From CABYIR01 sp038103905 (GTDB lineage Bacteria; Pseudomonadota; Alphaproteobacteria; Pelagibacterales; AG-422-B15): a DNA stretch of 64,000 nt. The first letter of the stretch is position 1, and the number at the start of each line of letters is the position of its first letter. The stretch lies in contig JAYNZW010000004.1 of the NCBI GenBank assembly GCA_038103905.1, positions 1 to 64,000 on the forward strand, in the 5' to 3' direction. Of this stretch, positions 18,754 through 28,980 are shown piece by piece. A program made the translations under genes and the position numbers. The notes below the pieces were generated by a model, which worked only from the letters and a program-made list of their open reading frames with translations, ran no database searches and was not told the origin of the DNA.

Positions 18754-20016
18754 ATGTTTTTTGAATTAATAATACTTTTTTTCTCAATTCTTTTACTTCT
18801 CATTCTCTCAGGTTTTTTTTCTGGATCTGAGACTGCTTTGACTGCAAGTACAAGAAGTCGTTTAACCGGCCTTAGTAATAAAGGACATAAGAATGCTAAA
18901 ACAGCGATTGAGCTATTAAATAAGAAAGAGTCTCTTATTGGAGCAATTCTTTTAGGAAATAATTTAGTTAATATTTTAGCTTCAGCTTTAGCAACAAGTC
19001 TTGCAATTAAGATTTTTGGTGACACTGGTGTAGCATATGCTGTAGTCATAATGACGGCATTAATTGTAATATTTGCAGAAATACTTCCAAAAACTTATGC
19101 TTTAACTAATTCTGAAAAACTTGCTCTCACTGTTAGTCCTATTTTTAGACCAATTGTCTATCTCTTATGGCCAGTAACTTGGATGATGGAAAAAATAGTT
19201 TTCTTCATTTTAAGTATCTTCAATATTAGACTTGAAAAAAATATGAGAGTTCTGTCAGTAGAAGATGAAATTAGAGGTACCCTTGACCTTCATCATAAAG
19301 AAGGTAGGCTTTATAAATCTGACAAAGATATGGTTACAGGTGTTCTTGATTTAGCTCAAGTAACTGTAGAAGATGTCATGGTGCACAGAAGTAATATGTT
19401 TACAGTCAACATAGATGATGATCCTAAAAAAATTATTAATTCAGTTATCAATAGTTCATTTACCAGAATACCTGTTTGGCAAAATAATGATGAAAATATA
19501 ATTGGAATTATCCACTCGAAACATTTGCTTAAAATAATGAGTCAAAATAAAGACATAACTCGATCTGATATGATGCATTCTTTAATCAAGCCATTATTCA
19601 TTCCTGAAACTACAACTTTGAAAGAACAACTGAAGATGCACCTAAATACCAAAAAAAAATTAGCAATTGTTGTTGATGAGTATGGCGTTCTCATGGGAAT
19701 GATAAGTTTGGAAGATATAATGGAAGAAATAGTAGGCGATATTACAGATGAAATTGATGAAGGTCTTACAAGTGTAATTAAGAATGAAGATGGAACTCTA
19801 ACTATAAACGGAAGCACAGAAATAAGAGATATTAACAGAATTTATAATTGGAATTTACCTGAAGAAGAAGCAAATACTCTTTCTGGTCTTATAGTTCATG
19901 AGTCAAGATCATTTCCATCTGAAGGTCAGGTTTTTAATTATTATGGCTTTATTTTTGAAATACTAGAAGTAAAGAATAATTTGATAAACAAAATCAAAGT
20001 TTCATCATTTAACTAA
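18754..20016 (+). CDS. CNNM/CorC-type membrane protein with CBS pair
   Basis: A 420-residue inner-membrane protein. It has an N-terminal DUF21/CNNM transmembrane domain (about 1-170, with GFFSGSETALTASTRSRL and the conserved AEILPKT), two CBS domains (about 205-330, including VEDVMVHRS and VDEYGVLMGMISLEDIMEEIVGDITDE) and a C-terminal CorC/HlyC transporter-associated domain. The family is linked to magnesium or cobalt efflux. It continues the aroK-aroB run. Its TAA and the bolA stop on the other strand overlap by 4 bases. Confidence 0.9.
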   Translation: MFFELIILFFSILLLLILSGFFSGSETALTASTRSRLTGLSNKGHKNAKTAIELLNKKESLIGAILLGNNLVNILASALATSLAIKIFGDTGVAYAVVIMTALIVIFAEILPKTYALTNSEKLALTVSPIFRPIVYLLWPVTWMMEKIVFFILSIFNIRLEKNMRVLSVEDEIRGTLDLHHKEGRLYKSDKDMVTGVLDLAQVTVEDVMVHRSNMFTVNIDDDPKKIINSVINSSFTRIPVWQNNDENIIGIIHSKHLLKIMSQNKDITRSDMMHSLIKPLFIPETTTLKEQLKMHLNTKKKLAIVVDEYGVLMGMISLEDIMEEIVGDITDEIDEGLTSVIKNEDGTLTINGSTEIRDINRIYNWNLPEEEANTLSGLIVHESRSFPSEGQVFNYYGFIFEILEVKNNLINKIKVSSFN

Positions 20017-20288
20017 TTATACTCTTCTGGAGTATATAATTTTAATCTAATTGAGTGCAAATTATCACGAATTTCACTATGGAGTATCTTATGAATCTTT
20101 CGCTCTCTTTCAATTTTGGACATGCTTTCAAAATCTTTTGAAACAATTAATATAGTAATATGTGAGATATCTCCTCTTGCACCATTATCATAATGATTTT
20201 TATGCTGGTTTGAAAAATCTATAATCTCTATTAATTTTGTGTTTAGATTTGAATTTATTTTTGAATTAATAGTTTCTTTGATATTCAT
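20013..20288 (-). CDS. bolA: BolA family protein
   Basis: A small (91-residue) class II KH-like protein. BolA proteins partner monothiol glutaredoxins in iron-sulfur trafficking, and some act as transcription factors. It carries DISHITILIVSKDFESMSKIERERKIHKIL, which covers the family helix-turn-helix-like segment, and ends LHSIRLKLYTPEEY. It is transcribed alone on the minus strand and is divergent from the J-domain gene, with 43 bases between. The bolA/J-domain/cobS/cobT grouping is frequent in Alphaproteobacteria. Confidence 0.88.
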   Translation of the reverse strand: MNIKETINSKINSNLNTKLIEIIDFSNQHKNHYDNGARGDISHITILIVSKDFESMSKIERERKIHKILHSEIRDNLHSIRLKLYTPEEYN

Positions 20289-20331
20289 TTGATATAAATA
20301 ATTAAAATTAGATTATCATAAGAAAAAAAGA

Positions 20332-20871
20332 ATGAAAGAAAATCAATGTCATATAGATGGTTGTAAAAATGATGCAGAGTATAAGGCGCCATTATCACCT
20401 GACAAACTGGATACTTATATTTGGTTTTGTTATGACCACATCAAAGAGTACAATAAAAAGTGGAATTATTTCTCTAATATGTCAGCTGACCAGATTGAGG
20501 AATTCATTGAAAACGATGTCATAGGTCATCGTAAAACGAAAAAAATTGGAACATATAGTGCTGATTATGTTGAAAAAGTTGAAAAAATCATGGATTCTTT
20601 AAATTCATCTTATTTAGGTGTTGATAAAAATAATCTAAACCCTAATTTGTATAGCTCAAAGTACCTAAATGCTTTAGCAGTACTTGGAATAAACGATAAA
20701 AATGCTTCAATTGAGGAGATAAAATCAAGTTTTAAAAAAATAGTAAAAGAACTTCATCCAGATACTGTTGGCAATGATAAGGATAAAACTGAAAAACTTA
20801 CAAAAGTTCTAGACTCATACAAAACATTAAAGGAATACTATGGACAATTTAAACGACCAATTAATAAATAA
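20332..20871 (+). CDS. C-terminal J-domain protein (DnaJ-like)
   Basis: A 179-residue protein whose C-terminal half (about 118-175) is a J domain: ALAVLGINDKNASIEEIKSS, then KELHPDTVGND with the diagnostic HPD, then a helix IV region. The N-terminal half is of a different type, with a possible Cys/His metal site (CHIDGCKND and WFCYDHIKEY). It probably stimulates an Hsp70 (DnaK) towards a specific client. The coding region overlaps cobS by 32 bases, so the two are tightly coupled. The same gene order is common in Alphaproteobacteria; the client is unknown. Confidence 0.85.
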   Translation: MKENQCHIDGCKNDAEYKAPLSPDKLDTYIWFCYDHIKEYNKKWNYFSNMSADQIEEFIENDVIGHRKTKKIGTYSADYVEKVEKIMDSLNSSYLGVDKNNLNPNLYSSKYLNALAVLGINDKNASIEEIKSSFKKIVKELHPDTVGNDKDKTEKLTKVLDSYKTLKEYYGQFKRPINK

Positions 20872-21829
20872 ACCAGATATTTCAATCTCGGTTAATCAAG
20901 CTTTTGGGATAGATACCGACCTTCATGTTGATGGCTTCTCAGAAAAAAGTGAACATGTTCCAGACATAGATAGTAACTATTCTTTTGATAAATCTACAAC
21001 AATGGCAATCCTTGCAGGTTTTAAATATAACCGTAGAGTAATGATACAAGGTCTTCACGGAACAGGTAAGTCAACTCATATTGAGCAGGTTGCAGCAAGA
21101 TTAAACTGGCCTTGCATTAGAATAAATTTAGATAGTCATGTTAGTCGAATTGATCTTATTGGAAAAGATGCGATAGTTCTTAAAGATGGAAAGCAGGTAA
21201 CAGAATTTCAAAATGGAATTCTACCTTGGTCACTTCAAAATCCAACTGCTTTAGTATTTGATGAATATGATGCTGGAAGACCGGATGTAATGTTTGTTAT
21301 TCAAAGAGTCTTAGAAACAGATGGAAAATTTACTTTACTGGATAAAAATACTGTTATTCGTCCAAACCCTCATTTTAGGTTATTTGCAACCACTAACACA
21401 ATAGGACTTGGAGATACTACCGGACTTTATCATGGAACTCAGCAAATAAATCAAGGACAGATGGATAGATGGAACATAGTAACGACTCTAAATTATTTAG
21501 AGCTTGAAAAAGAGAAAATTATTATTGAAAGTAAAGTTCCAGCTTTTGCTGAAAAAGAAAAATCTGAAGTATTAGATTTGATGATTCGAGTTGCTGACCT
21601 AACGAGAAAAGGCTTAGCAAATGGTGATATATCTACTGTAATGAGCCCAAGAACAGTCTTAACCTGGGCTGAAAATGCTGAAATATTTGATTTTGATTAT
21701 AACTTAAGTTTTAAGCTTACATTTTTAAACAAGTGTGATGAAAGTGAAAGACCAATAATTTCTGAATACTATCAAAGATGCTTTGGAGAGGAAGTTGGAG
21801 ATACTCAGTCATTAATTAATTTAAAATAG
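20840..21829 (+). CDS. cobS: Cobaltochelatase subunit CobS (AAA+ ATPase)
   Basis: AAA+ motor of the CobNST aerobic cobaltochelatase, 329 residues. The Walker A motif GLHGTGKST lies at about residues 74-82, the Walker B region is [14 protein letters not shown], and the sensor/arginine-finger region includes [12 protein letters not shown] and QMDRWN. An N-terminal CobS-specific stretch precedes the ATPase. Its start lies inside the J-domain gene. Its TAG overlaps the GTG start of cobT by one base. CobN, the catalytic chelatase subunit, is not in this window. Confidence 0.93.
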   Translation: MDNLNDQLINKPDISISVNQAFGIDTDLHVDGFSEKSEHVPDIDSNYSFDKSTTMAILAGFKYNRRVMIQGLHGTGKSTHIEQVAARLNWPCIRINLDSHVSRIDLIGKDAIVLKDGKQVTEFQNGILPWSLQNPTALVFDEYDAGRPDVMFVIQRVLETDGKFTLLDKNTVIRPNPHFRLFATTNTIGLGDTTGLYHGTQQINQGQMDRWNIVTTLNYLELEKEKIIIESKVPAFAEKEKSEVLDLMIRVADLTRKGLANGDISTVMSPRTVLTWAENAEIFDFDYNLSFKLTFLNKCDESERPIISEYYQRCFGEEVGDTQSLINLK

Positions 21830-23664
21830 TGAAAGAAGATCTCATCACAGAATTTAAGAAAGCAATCACTTCAACAGTTAAAGCCATTGCTAACAATAAA
21901 GATATCGAAGTTGTATTTGATAATAATGCCTTTAAGTCAGAAAACACCATCGTCCTTCCAAAAATAGATAATGAAAGCGATCTAGAATACTTATCTTCAA
22001 TAAGGGGCAACGCTGATAATCAGGCATTAATGCATCGCTTCCATGACAAAGAAACTTTTGAGTTAATGTCACCTTCAGGCCACAAAAATAAAGAAATTTA
22101 TGAAGTCCTTGAAAATACACGTATACAAATACTTGGCAGCAAAATTATGCGTGGAGTTAAATCCAACTTATATTCACTATATGAAAAAAAGTGTGATGAA
22201 AATAATTTGTTCAAGGCCAATGAACAGTCAGATATTGATGTTCAAAATGCACTTGATTTCTATCTAAGAAAACTTGCCGGACAAAACCTTGCACCGGATT
22301 CAAAAAATAAAGCTATTTCCATGTGGCATAAATGGTTTGAAAAAAAGATTGGCAATTCATCAAAAAATTTAATTAATTCTATTGATAATCAAGTTGAATT
22401 TGCGAAAGCTGTTAATCAAATTATTGAAGAGTTGAATTATTATGATCAAAAAGATGAAAAAAGTGAATCAAACAATGAGGATGAAAAAAATAACAATATT
22501 GATGAACTAGAAAATAATGAAACAAATGAAATGGAAAACCAAACTTCTTTAGAACAAGATGAAACCACGGAAAGTGATCAAGAAGTAAGCCTTGAAGAAA
22601 CAGAGGTTGCTTTTGATAAAGACGATGATCAAGACTTGTCAGATAGTGATGATGGAAATTCAGAAAATACAACTCCTCAATATAAAAATAGTCTAAGTTA
22701 TGAAGAAATATTTAATGATTATCAAAAATATTCTGAGGAATTTGATGAAATTATTACTGCTAATATTTTGTGTGAAGATGAAGAATTAAATAGACTAAGA
22801 AATTACCTGGATCAGCAACTTAAATCATTTCAGACGATAATCTCAAGATTAGCAAATCGATTGCAAAGAAAGCTGCTTGCTAAGCAAAATAGAAGTTGGA
22901 ATTTTGATCTTGAAGAGGGTCTCTTAGATACATCAAGATTAACAAGGGTTATAATGGATCCGATGTATTCTCTTTCATTTAAAAAAGAGAAAGATACGGA
23001 TTTTAAAGATACAGTCGTTTCATTGCTTATTGATAATTCAGGATCTATGAGAGGTAGGCCCATAACTGTTGCTGCAATGAGTGCTGATATTCTAGCAAGA
23101 ACTCTAGAAAGATGTGGTGTGAAGGTTGAAATTCTTGGTTTCACTACAAAAGCATGGAAAGGTGGAAAAAGTAGAGAGCACTGGATGCAAAATAATAAAC
23201 CACCTGCACCCGGAAGACTAAATGATTTGAGACATATAATCTACAAAGCAGCTGATGAACCATGGAGAAGAGCAAAAAAAAATTTAGGGCTGATGATGCG
23301 TGAAGGGCTTTTAAAAGAAAATATTGATGGTGAGGCACTATTATGGGCCCATAAAAGACTACAATCAAGATACGAAGCAAGAAAAATTTTAATGGTTATT
23401 TCTGATGGTGCTCCTGTTGATGATAGTACTCTTTCAGTAAATTCTGGAAATTATTTAGAAAAACACTTAAGAGGTGTGATTAGCTGGATTGAAAGTAAGT
23501 CTAATATTCAGTTGTTAGCTGTTGGTATTGGCCATGATGTAACAAGGTATTATAAAAGAGCTGTAACTATTGTTGACGCCGAACAGCTTGCCGATGTTAT
23601 GACTGAGCAATTAGTTGACTTATTTGAAGAAGATGAAAAAAAACAAAAAAGAACTATGAACTAG
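21829..23664 (+). CDS. cobT: Cobaltochelatase subunit CobT
   Basis: Partner of CobS in the cobaltochelatase, 611 residues. It has an N-terminal helical domain, a very acidic Asn/Glu/Asp-rich linker (about residues 200-285), and a C-terminal von Willebrand A-like domain with the MIDAS motif DNSGS (in [13 protein letters not shown]). HMWH-type metal contacts are not evident. I chose the GTG at 21829 because it overlaps the cobS stop, and the protein begins [20 protein letters not shown], the usual family start. Its last 11 bases overlap rpmB on the opposite strand. Confidence 0.93.
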   Translation: MKEDLITEFKKAITSTVKAIANNKDIEVVFDNNAFKSENTIVLPKIDNESDLEYLSSIRGNADNQALMHRFHDKETFELMSPSGHKNKEIYEVLENTRIQILGSKIMRGVKSNLYSLYEKKCDENNLFKANEQSDIDVQNALDFYLRKLAGQNLAPDSKNKAISMWHKWFEKKIGNSSKNLINSIDNQVEFAKAVNQIIEELNYYDQKDEKSESNNEDEKNNNIDELENNETNEMENQTSLEQDETTESDQEVSLEETEVAFDKDDDQDLSDSDDGNSENTTPQYKNSLSYEEIFNDYQKYSEEFDEIITANILCEDEELNRLRNYLDQQLKSFQTIISRLANRLQRKLLAKQNRSWNFDLEEGLLDTSRLTRVIMDPMYSLSFKKEKDTDFKDTVVSLLIDNSGSMRGRPITVAAMSADILARTLERCGVKVEILGFTTKAWKGGKSREHWMQNNKPPAPGRLNDLRHIIYKAADEPWRRAKKNLGLMMREGLLKENIDGEALLWAHKRLQSRYEARKILMVISDGAPVDDSTLSVNSGNYLEKHLRGVISWIESKSNIQLLAVGIGHDVTRYYKRAVTIVDAEQLADVMTEQLVDLFEEDEKKQKRTMN

Positions 23665-23947
23665 ATTGATCTGATAGTTTCTTGATAGCTTTCTGATACT
23701 TTTTAGCTTTTGGAGAAAGTTCCTTAGACTTGGTTCTTATTAAAAATTCATCAATTCCACCATATTTACTTACAGTTCTTACCGATGAAGCCGCTACACT
23801 TAGCTTGAGGTTTTGGTTCAATATCTCACTTTTGAAAGTTACAGATTGAATATTAGGAATAAACTTACGTTTAGTTTTATTGTTAGCTTTACTAACATTA
23901 TTACCAAATTGTACTTTTTTTCCAGTTAAATCACAGGCTCTTGTCAT
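23654..23947 (-). CDS. rpmB: 50S ribosomal protein L28
   Basis: Large-subunit ribosomal protein of 97 residues, the alphaproteobacterial length. It begins [20 protein letters not shown] and has [13 protein letters not shown] and the C-terminal [15 protein letters not shown]. It lies 47 bases downstream of meaB and converges with cobT, overlapping it by 11 bases, so the terminator of either transcript would have to lie inside the other gene. Confidence 0.95.
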   Translation of the reverse strand: MTRACDLTGKKVQFGNNVSKANNKTKRKFIPNIQSVTFKSEILNQNLKLSVAASSVRTVSKYGGIDEFLIRTKSKELSPKAKKYQKAIKKLSDQSSS

Positions 23948-23994
23948 AGTGAATGTTTGATAATATCTAATGATTATATTGTCAACCTCTATAT

Positions 23995-24957
23995 CTATTT
24001 CAAAAACTTTTCCAAAAAATGATCTGAAACGTCATATATGCTAATCTCTCCATCAATTACAGACTTGGTCATATTTATTAATTCAGAGTCTCTATCTACT
24101 TCTAAATCAAGTTTAGTCTGTATTTGATTTCTGATTTCTTCTTTTATCCAGTAACTTAACTGATTTTCTCTTCTCTCATGAAAAATTTTATGAGACTTAT
24201 TGAATTCAATAATATTGTTAATTGTATCAATTACGCTATCCATACCATTTTGTTCAATTGAAGATACAAGCAAGACCTCCTTAGCCGCATGGTTGTCTTT
24301 TTTTGAATAAAAGCTTAATGCCGACTTATAATCCGAAGCAGTCTTTGATGCTTGTAACTTCAGATCGCCATCATTCTTATTTACAATAAAAATGTCTGCA
24401 TACTCAGTTATACCTTTTTTTATTCCTTGTAATTCATCGCCTGAACCAGGTCCTACAATAAGTGTAAATATATCGACTAAGTTTGCCGCCATAGTTTCAG
24501 ACTGTCCAACACCAACTGTCTCTATGAAAATAAAATCATATCCTGCTGCATCAAGTATAATTGACGCTTCTCGCGTACCATAAGATACCCCACCAAGAGA
24601 TCCTTTTGATGGCGTAGAACGTATGAAGGTATTCTGACTTTTTGAAATTTCATTCATACGAGTTTTGTCACCAAGTATTGATCCACCTGTTAAGTTAGAA
24701 GAGGGATCAATAGCCAATATTGCAAGTTTGTAGTTTTTGTTAACAAGATATGATCCAAAGGACTCAATAAAAGTTGATTTTCCAACTCCTGGTGGCCCAG
24801 AAAATCCTACTCGAATAGAATGGCCTGGATGATTAATAAGACTTGAAATAAGTTTCTTACTTTCCTCTTTATCTTTTGGATTAGAGGATTCAACTAATGT
24901 TATAGCTTTTGCAATAGAGGCACGGTCATTATCTAAAACCTTTTTTACTAATTCCAT
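23995..24957 (-). CDS. meaB: MeaB/ArgK-type G-protein chaperone of methylmalonyl-CoA mutase
   Basis: A P-loop GTPase of the G3E class that gates cofactor loading and protects adenosylcobalamin-dependent mutase from inactivation. The 320-residue length is normal. GFSGPPGVGKSTFIE is Walker A (about residues 53-61), followed by LAIDPSSNLTGGSILGDKTRM, FIETVGVGQSE (Walker B/switch), and NKNDGD (base recognition). It begins 2 bases after the mutase stop, which fixes its partner as Mcm, although it might also serve Ecm encoded at 42684. Confidence 0.93.
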   Translation of the reverse strand: MELVKKVLDNDRASIAKAITLVESSNPKDKEESKKLISSLINHPGHSIRVGFSGPPGVGKSTFIESFGSYLVNKNYKLAILAIDPSSNLTGGSILGDKTRMNEISKSQNTFIRSTPSKGSLGGVSYGTREASIILDAAGYDFIFIETVGVGQSETMAANLVDIFTLIVGPGSGDELQGIKKGITEYADIFIVNKNDGDLKLQASKTASDYKSALSFYSKKDNHAAKEVLLVSSIEQNGMDSVIDTINNIIEFNKSHKIFHERRENQLSYWIKEEIRNQIQTKLDLEVDRDSELINMTKSVIDGEISIYDVSDHFLEKFLK

Positions 24958-24959
24958 TT

Positions 24960-27119
24960 TTACTGATTATTTTTTTTCGATATTAAATCAATTACTTTTT
25001 CTGCTGACTCAATAATGTTTGAACCTGGTCCAAAAATTGCTGAAATATTTTTTTCATATAAAAAATCATAATCTTGTTCTGGAATGATACCACCAACAAA
25101 AACAATAATTTTATTTTCAGGATCTAGTTCTTTCAATGAATTCATTAATTCAGGCACTAAAGTTTTATGTCCGGCTGCTAATGTTGAAACTCCAATTGCA
25201 TGCACATCGTTTTCGACAGCGTCTTTAGCAACATCTTTTGGAGATTGAAATAAAGGTCCCATGTCGATATCAAATCCAATATCTGCAAAAGAAGTGGCAA
25301 CAATTTTAGCTCCTCTATCATGTCCATCTTGACCCATTTTAACTACAAGAACCCTTGGTCTTCTTCCGAATGATTTCTCAAAATTTTCAATTTTTTCAGT
25401 TACATGCATAAATTCCTCATTTCCTTCAAAATATTTTCCATATACTCCTGAAACACCAACAGAGGTTGCATAGTGGCGTCCAAAAACATTCTCCAATGCC
25501 TTTGAAACCTCACCAACCGTAGCCCTATTCTTGATTGCTTTAACTGCTGAATAAAGAAGATTCTTTCCGTTCTTAGCATCTTCCGTCAGTTCTTTTAATG
25601 ATTTTTCAAGTTTTTCATTGTCTCTAGATTTCTTAAGTTTATTTATTTTTTTTATCTGATCTTCACGTACTTTTTCGTTATCTATGACCAATACATCTAT
25701 TTTAGGCTCTTTAGGGTTTTGAAATTTATTTACTCCTACTACTACTCTGTCGCCAGAATCAATTTTTGCTTGCTTCTTAGTTGCGGACTCCTCAATTTTC
25801 AATTTTGGGACGCCTGCATTGACTGCCTTAGTCATACCTCCAAGTTCTTCTACTTCTTGAATTATATTCCATGCTTTTGCAGCTACTTCATCAGTAAGAT
25901 TTTCAATAAAGTATGATCCTGCAAGGGGGTCTACAGTATTTGTAACACCTGTTTCATTTTGTAAGATCAGCTGAGTGTTTCTTGCAATTCTAGCAGAAAA
26001 TTCTGTTGGCAAAGCTATTGCCTCGTCAAATGAATTTGTATGAAGGCTTTGAGTGCCTCCAAGAACAGCTGACAATGCTTCATAGGATGTACGTACAACA
26101 TTGTTATACGGATCTTTTTCCGTTAGAGATACGCCTGAAGTTTGACAATGCGTTCTAAGTGTCAGAGACTTTTCATTTTTAGCGCCAAAATCTTTCATAA
26201 TTTTATACCAAAGAGTCCTTGCCGCTCTTAATTTTGCAATTTCCATAAAAAAATCAGTACCAATTGCAAAGAAAAAAGAAAGTCTTGGTGCAAAATCATC
26301 AATATCTAGGCCTTTAGATAATGCTGCCCTAACGTATTCTATTCCATCGGCAAGTGTGTATGCAAGTTCAAGAACATTATCTGCACCGGCTTCCTGCATA
26401 TGGTAACCAGAAATTGAAATAGAATTAAATTTAGGCATTTCTTTTGAAGTATATTCGATAATGTCTGCGACTATTCTCATTGAAGGCTCAGGAGGATAGA
26501 TATAAGTATTTCTAACCATAAATTCTTTTAAAATGTCATTTTGAATTGTTCCGGATAAATTTTTAGCTGAAACACCTTGTTCTTCACCAGCGACAATGAA
26601 TGATGCAAGTATTGGTAAAACTGCTCCATTCATAGTCATTGAAACTGACATTTGATCAAGTGGAATACCATCAAATAAAATTTTCATATCTTCAACGGAG
26701 TCTATTGCAACACCTGCTTTGCCTACATCACCCATGACCATTTCATCATCAGAGTCATAACCTCTGTGAGTTGGTAAATCAAAAGCAACTGAGAGACCCT
26801 TCTGCCCCGCTTCTAAATTTTTACGATAAAAATTATTGGATTCTTCGGCAGTAGAAAATCCGGCATACTGCCTGATAGTCCATGGTCTATTAACATACAT
26901 TGATGCCTTAGGTCCTCTAGTATAGGGGCCATAGCCAGGTAAAGATCCTACTTCAACAAATTTCAAGTTCTTGATGTCATCTTCAATATATAAAGGCTTA
27001 ATATTAATATCTTCGTCAGTACTAATTATAAATTCATCAGCATTTGAAACCTTAGTTTCAGTCTCAAATTTCTTTTTCCAGCCAGATATCTTATTATTTT
27101 TATTACTTTTTTTATCCAT
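24960..27119 (-). CDS. mcm: Methylmalonyl-CoA mutase, single-chain
   Basis: Adenosylcobalamin enzyme that interconverts (R)-methylmalonyl-CoA and succinyl-CoA. It has 719 residues with an N-terminal catalytic TIM barrel ([40 protein letters not shown], which distinguishes Mcm from Ecm) and a C-terminal B12-binding domain with the DxHxxG signature in [13 protein letters not shown] and [10 protein letters not shown]. The length and fused layout match the homodimeric or large-subunit type. It heads the mcm-meaB-rpmB unit. A 14-base palindrome lies about 60 bases upstream of the start. Confidence 0.95.
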   Translation of the reverse strand: MDKKSNKNNKISGWKKKFETETKVSNADEFIISTDEDINIKPLYIEDDIKNLKFVEVGSLPGYGPYTRGPKASMYVNRPWTIRQYAGFSTAEESNNFYRKNLEAGQKGLSVAFDLPTHRGYDSDDEMVMGDVGKAGVAIDSVEDMKILFDGIPLDQMSVSMTMNGAVLPILASFIVAGEEQGVSAKNLSGTIQNDILKEFMVRNTYIYPPEPSMRIVADIIEYTSKEMPKFNSISISGYHMQEAGADNVLELAYTLADGIEYVRAALSKGLDIDDFAPRLSFFFAIGTDFFMEIAKLRAARTLWYKIMKDFGAKNEKSLTLRTHCQTSGVSLTEKDPYNNVVRTSYEALSAVLGGTQSLHTNSFDEAIALPTEFSARIARNTQLILQNETGVTNTVDPLAGSYFIENLTDEVAAKAWNIIQEVEELGGMTKAVNAGVPKLKIEESATKKQAKIDSGDRVVVGVNKFQNPKEPKIDVLVIDNEKVREDQIKKINKLKKSRDNEKLEKSLKELTEDAKNGKNLLYSAVKAIKNRATVGEVSKALENVFGRHYATSVGVSGVYGKYFEGNEEFMHVTEKIENFEKSFGRRPRVLVVKMGQDGHDRGAKIVATSFADIGFDIDMGPLFQSPKDVAKDAVENDVHAIGVSTLAAGHKTLVPELMNSLKELDPENKIIVFVGGIIPEQDYDFLYEKNISAIFGPGSNIIESAEKVIDLISKKNNQ

Positions 27120-27180
27120 TAAAGTGACTTTTCAATTAATTATTAGATGTTATATATAACCTATTAAAAATAATAAAATA

Positions 27181-27208
27181 TTAGAATATTCTAAGAACAT
27201 CAGATGTT
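27181..27208. promoter_or_regulatory. Two adjacent palindromes between mcm and the TerB-like gene, possible operator
   Basis: The 175-base divergent gap holds TTAGAATATTCTAA (27181-27194), a perfect 14-base palindrome, followed at 27196-27208 by AACATC-A-GATGTT, a perfect 6-base inverted repeat around one base. Neither is followed by a T-run, so they look more like protein-binding sites than terminators. The regulator is unknown. Confidence 0.35.
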
Positions 27209-27294
27209 AGTGATTCGGACTTATTCTCTACACCTTTTGTTCTAAAACCAATACAACATATTGTACTCAATTTATAATAAGCAACAATAAATTT

Positions 27295-27726
27295 ATGTTC
27301 GAAAAATTAAAATCAGCGTTTAGCACAAAAGTAGAGTCGGAGAAGTCATCATTCGATACCCTAAAGATTTCAATATCTGCACTTTTAATTCAAACGGCTG
27401 TTTATGATGGAGTTTTTGATGATATTGAAAGAGATAAAATTAAGTCACTTTTAAAAAAATATTTCAATCTGACAGATGAAAAGCTTGAAGAATTATTTTT
27501 ACTTTCCTTAAAGATAAATGATGACTCAAATGATATTCAACAATTCACAAGAAAACTAAACGAAAATTTAGATTATAATGAAAAATTAGAAATTATTGAG
27601 ATGATGTGGAAAATTATAATTGTAGATGGACGTATTGATGATTATGAAAACAGTTTAATTAGAAAAATATCTGGACTTTTATATGTTAAAGACTCAGACG
27701 TAGGGGATATCAAAAATAAAACCTAA
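27295..27726 (+). CDS. TerB-like protein
   Basis: A 143-residue all-helical protein with the TerB/DjlA-like core. It has the acidic helix-loop [22 protein letters not shown] and the repeat-like [20 protein letters not shown], whose DG-x-(I/F)-D turn is typical of metal-binding TerB folds. It has no signal peptide. Such stand-alone TerB proteins are common and are not evidence for tellurite resistance. Its TAA overlaps the ATG of fdxA by one base, so the two are co-expressed. Confidence 0.75.
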   Translation: MFEKLKSAFSTKVESEKSSFDTLKISISALLIQTAVYDGVFDDIERDKIKSLLKKYFNLTDEKLEELFLLSLKINDDSNDIQQFTRKLNENLDYNEKLEIIEMMWKIIIVDGRIDDYENSLIRKISGLLYVKDSDVGDIKNKT

Positions 27727-28052
27727 TGACATATCTTGTTAATGAAAATTGTATTAAGTGTAAACTCACAGACTGTGTTGAAGTTTGTCCAGTAGACTGT
27801 TTTTATGAAGGCAATAATATGTTGGTCATTAACCCCGATGAATGTATCGATTGTGGAGTATGTGAACCTGAATGTCCTGTGGACGCTATTATTTCTGATA
27901 CTGAAGATGAAGATGGTAGATGGACAGAAATCAATAAAAAATATTCTGCAGAATGGCCAAATATAAATGAAAAAAAAGATCCCTTACCAGACTCGGATAA
28001 GTATGAAAATATAAAAGACAAATTTAATAAATATTTTAGTGAAAATTTATAA
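27726..28052 (+). CDS. fdxA: 7Fe/8Fe ferredoxin FdxA
   Basis: A small electron carrier of 108 residues. The N-terminal cluster motif is [17 protein letters not shown], with the spacing of the [3Fe-4S]/[4Fe-4S] ferredoxins. The second motif is [16 protein letters not shown]. The C-terminal extension ([20 protein letters not shown]) is typical of alphaproteobacterial FdxA. It is coupled to the TerB-like gene upstream and is followed 17 bases later by carD; FdxA-CarD adjacency is common in the class. Confidence 0.93.
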   Translation: MTYLVNENCIKCKLTDCVEVCPVDCFYEGNNMLVINPDECIDCGVCEPECPVDAIISDTEDEDGRWTEINKKYSAEWPNINEKKDPLPDSDKYENIKDKFNKYFSENL

Positions 28053-28069
28053 AAATAAAGGAAATTGTT

Positions 28070-28939
28070 ATGAAAAAAAAATCAATAAAGAAGAAATCTA
28101 CACCAGTTAAGAAAAAAATAGCAACTAAGAAAAAGGCTGTTCCAAAAAAGAAAAAAGAAATTATTAAAAAAAAGAAAAAAGTAGCGGTTAAAAAAGAACC
28201 TACTGTTGTCAAAAAAAAGAAAGAAATTAAAAAAAATAAGAGTACTAAAGAAAATACATCTTTAAAGAAAAAAGTTTCGAAGCAACCTAAGAATGCGAAA
28301 CTTCCTATAGCATCAAAGCCGTCAGAAAAAAAAGTTAATAACCGCTTAATCAACCCGGCTCATTATCAAGCTAAGAAAGTAAAAAAAGTTCTAGAGATAA
28401 AAGCAATTAAGGAAAAAAAAGTAAAAAAAATATTTAACACAAAAGATTTTGTTGTTTACCCAACTCATGGTGTTGGATGTGTTATTGATATAGAAAAAAG
28501 GGAAGTTGTAGGTCAAAATCTTGAAATGTATGTAATTGAATTTGTCAGAGACAAGCTGGTACTTCGTGTTCCAGTTGAAAAAGCTAAAGCCCTAAATCTT
28601 CGTAAGGTATCTAAGCCATCCAAAATTCAATCAGTCATGAAAATACTTGCACAAAAAGCTAGAATTAAAAGAACAATGTGGAGCCGAAGAGCACAAGAGT
28701 ATGATCAAAAAATAAACTCTGGTGATATTGAACAAATTGCAGAGGTTGTTAGAGATTTGAATAGAGCAAATAATCAGATCGAACAATCTTATAGTGAGAG
28801 ACAACTATTTGAACTAGCATACGATCGATTCTTAAGAGAAGTTATGGCGGGTCTAAATATACCTGAAGAGAATGCTATAAAAAAAGTAGATAAGGTACTT
28901 GGCCGAGATAAGATAAAAAAAGCGCCCTTAGCTATTTAA
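28070..28939 (+). CDS. carD: CarD-family RNA polymerase regulator with lysine-rich N-terminal tail
   Basis: CarD/CdnL proteins bind the RNA polymerase beta subunit and stabilise open complexes, notably at rRNA promoters. The CarD module spans about residues 122-289: FNTKDFVVYPTHGVGCVIDI (Tudor-like RNAP-interacting fold), then a helical C-domain with TMWSRRAQEYDQKINSGD and SYSERQLFELAYDRFLREV. Family members are usually about 160-190 residues; here roughly 120 residues of Lys-rich repeats (KKKS, KKKST, KKKIATKKK) precede the module, resembling a histone-H1 tail. ATG is preceded by AAGGAAATTGTT. It converges on an H1-like gene. Confidence 0.9.
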   Translation: MKKKSIKKKSTPVKKKIATKKKAVPKKKKEIIKKKKKVAVKKEPTVVKKKKEIKKNKSTKENTSLKKKVSKQPKNAKLPIASKPSEKKVNNRLINPAHYQAKKVKKVLEIKAIKEKKVKKIFNTKDFVVYPTHGVGCVIDIEKREVVGQNLEMYVIEFVRDKLVLRVPVEKAKALNLRKVSKPSKIQSVMKILAQKARIKRTMWSRRAQEYDQKINSGDIEQIAEVVRDLNRANNQIEQSYSERQLFELAYDRFLREVMAGLNIPEENAIKKVDKVLGRDKIKKAPLAI

Positions 28940-28949
28940 CTAAGGACGC
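28915..28949 (-). terminator. Second minus-strand hairpin with T-tract, overlapping the carD 3' end
   Basis: On the minus strand, GCGTCCTTAG (28940-28949) pairs with CTAAGGGCGC (28922-28931) in a ten-position stem with one A-C mismatch and an 8-base loop, followed by seven Ts. It acts after the first terminator at 28950-28977, and its stem extends into the last codons of carD. Confidence 0.55.
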
Positions 28950-28977
28950 AAAAAAAAAGCATTAATAATATTAATGC
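28950..28977 (-). terminator. Intrinsic terminator of the H1-like gene
   Basis: Just after the TAG of the lysine-rich gene, the minus strand reads GCATTAAT-ATT-ATTAATGC, an 8-bp perfect stem with a 3-base loop, then nine Ts. The stem is AT-rich, so strength may depend on the T-tract. On the plus strand a T-run starts 8 bases after the same stem, so it might weakly serve carD as well. Confidence 0.7.
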
Positions 28978-28980
28978 TTA

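Noticed and set aside
22421..22672. A His/Phe/Leu-rich frame opposite cobT
   Set aside because: It is the antisense reading of the acidic Asp/Glu/Asn linker of CobT, not a gene.
27295..27726. Tellurite resistance
   Set aside because: A lone TerB-like domain occurs widely; no terC/terD or other resistance genes are present.
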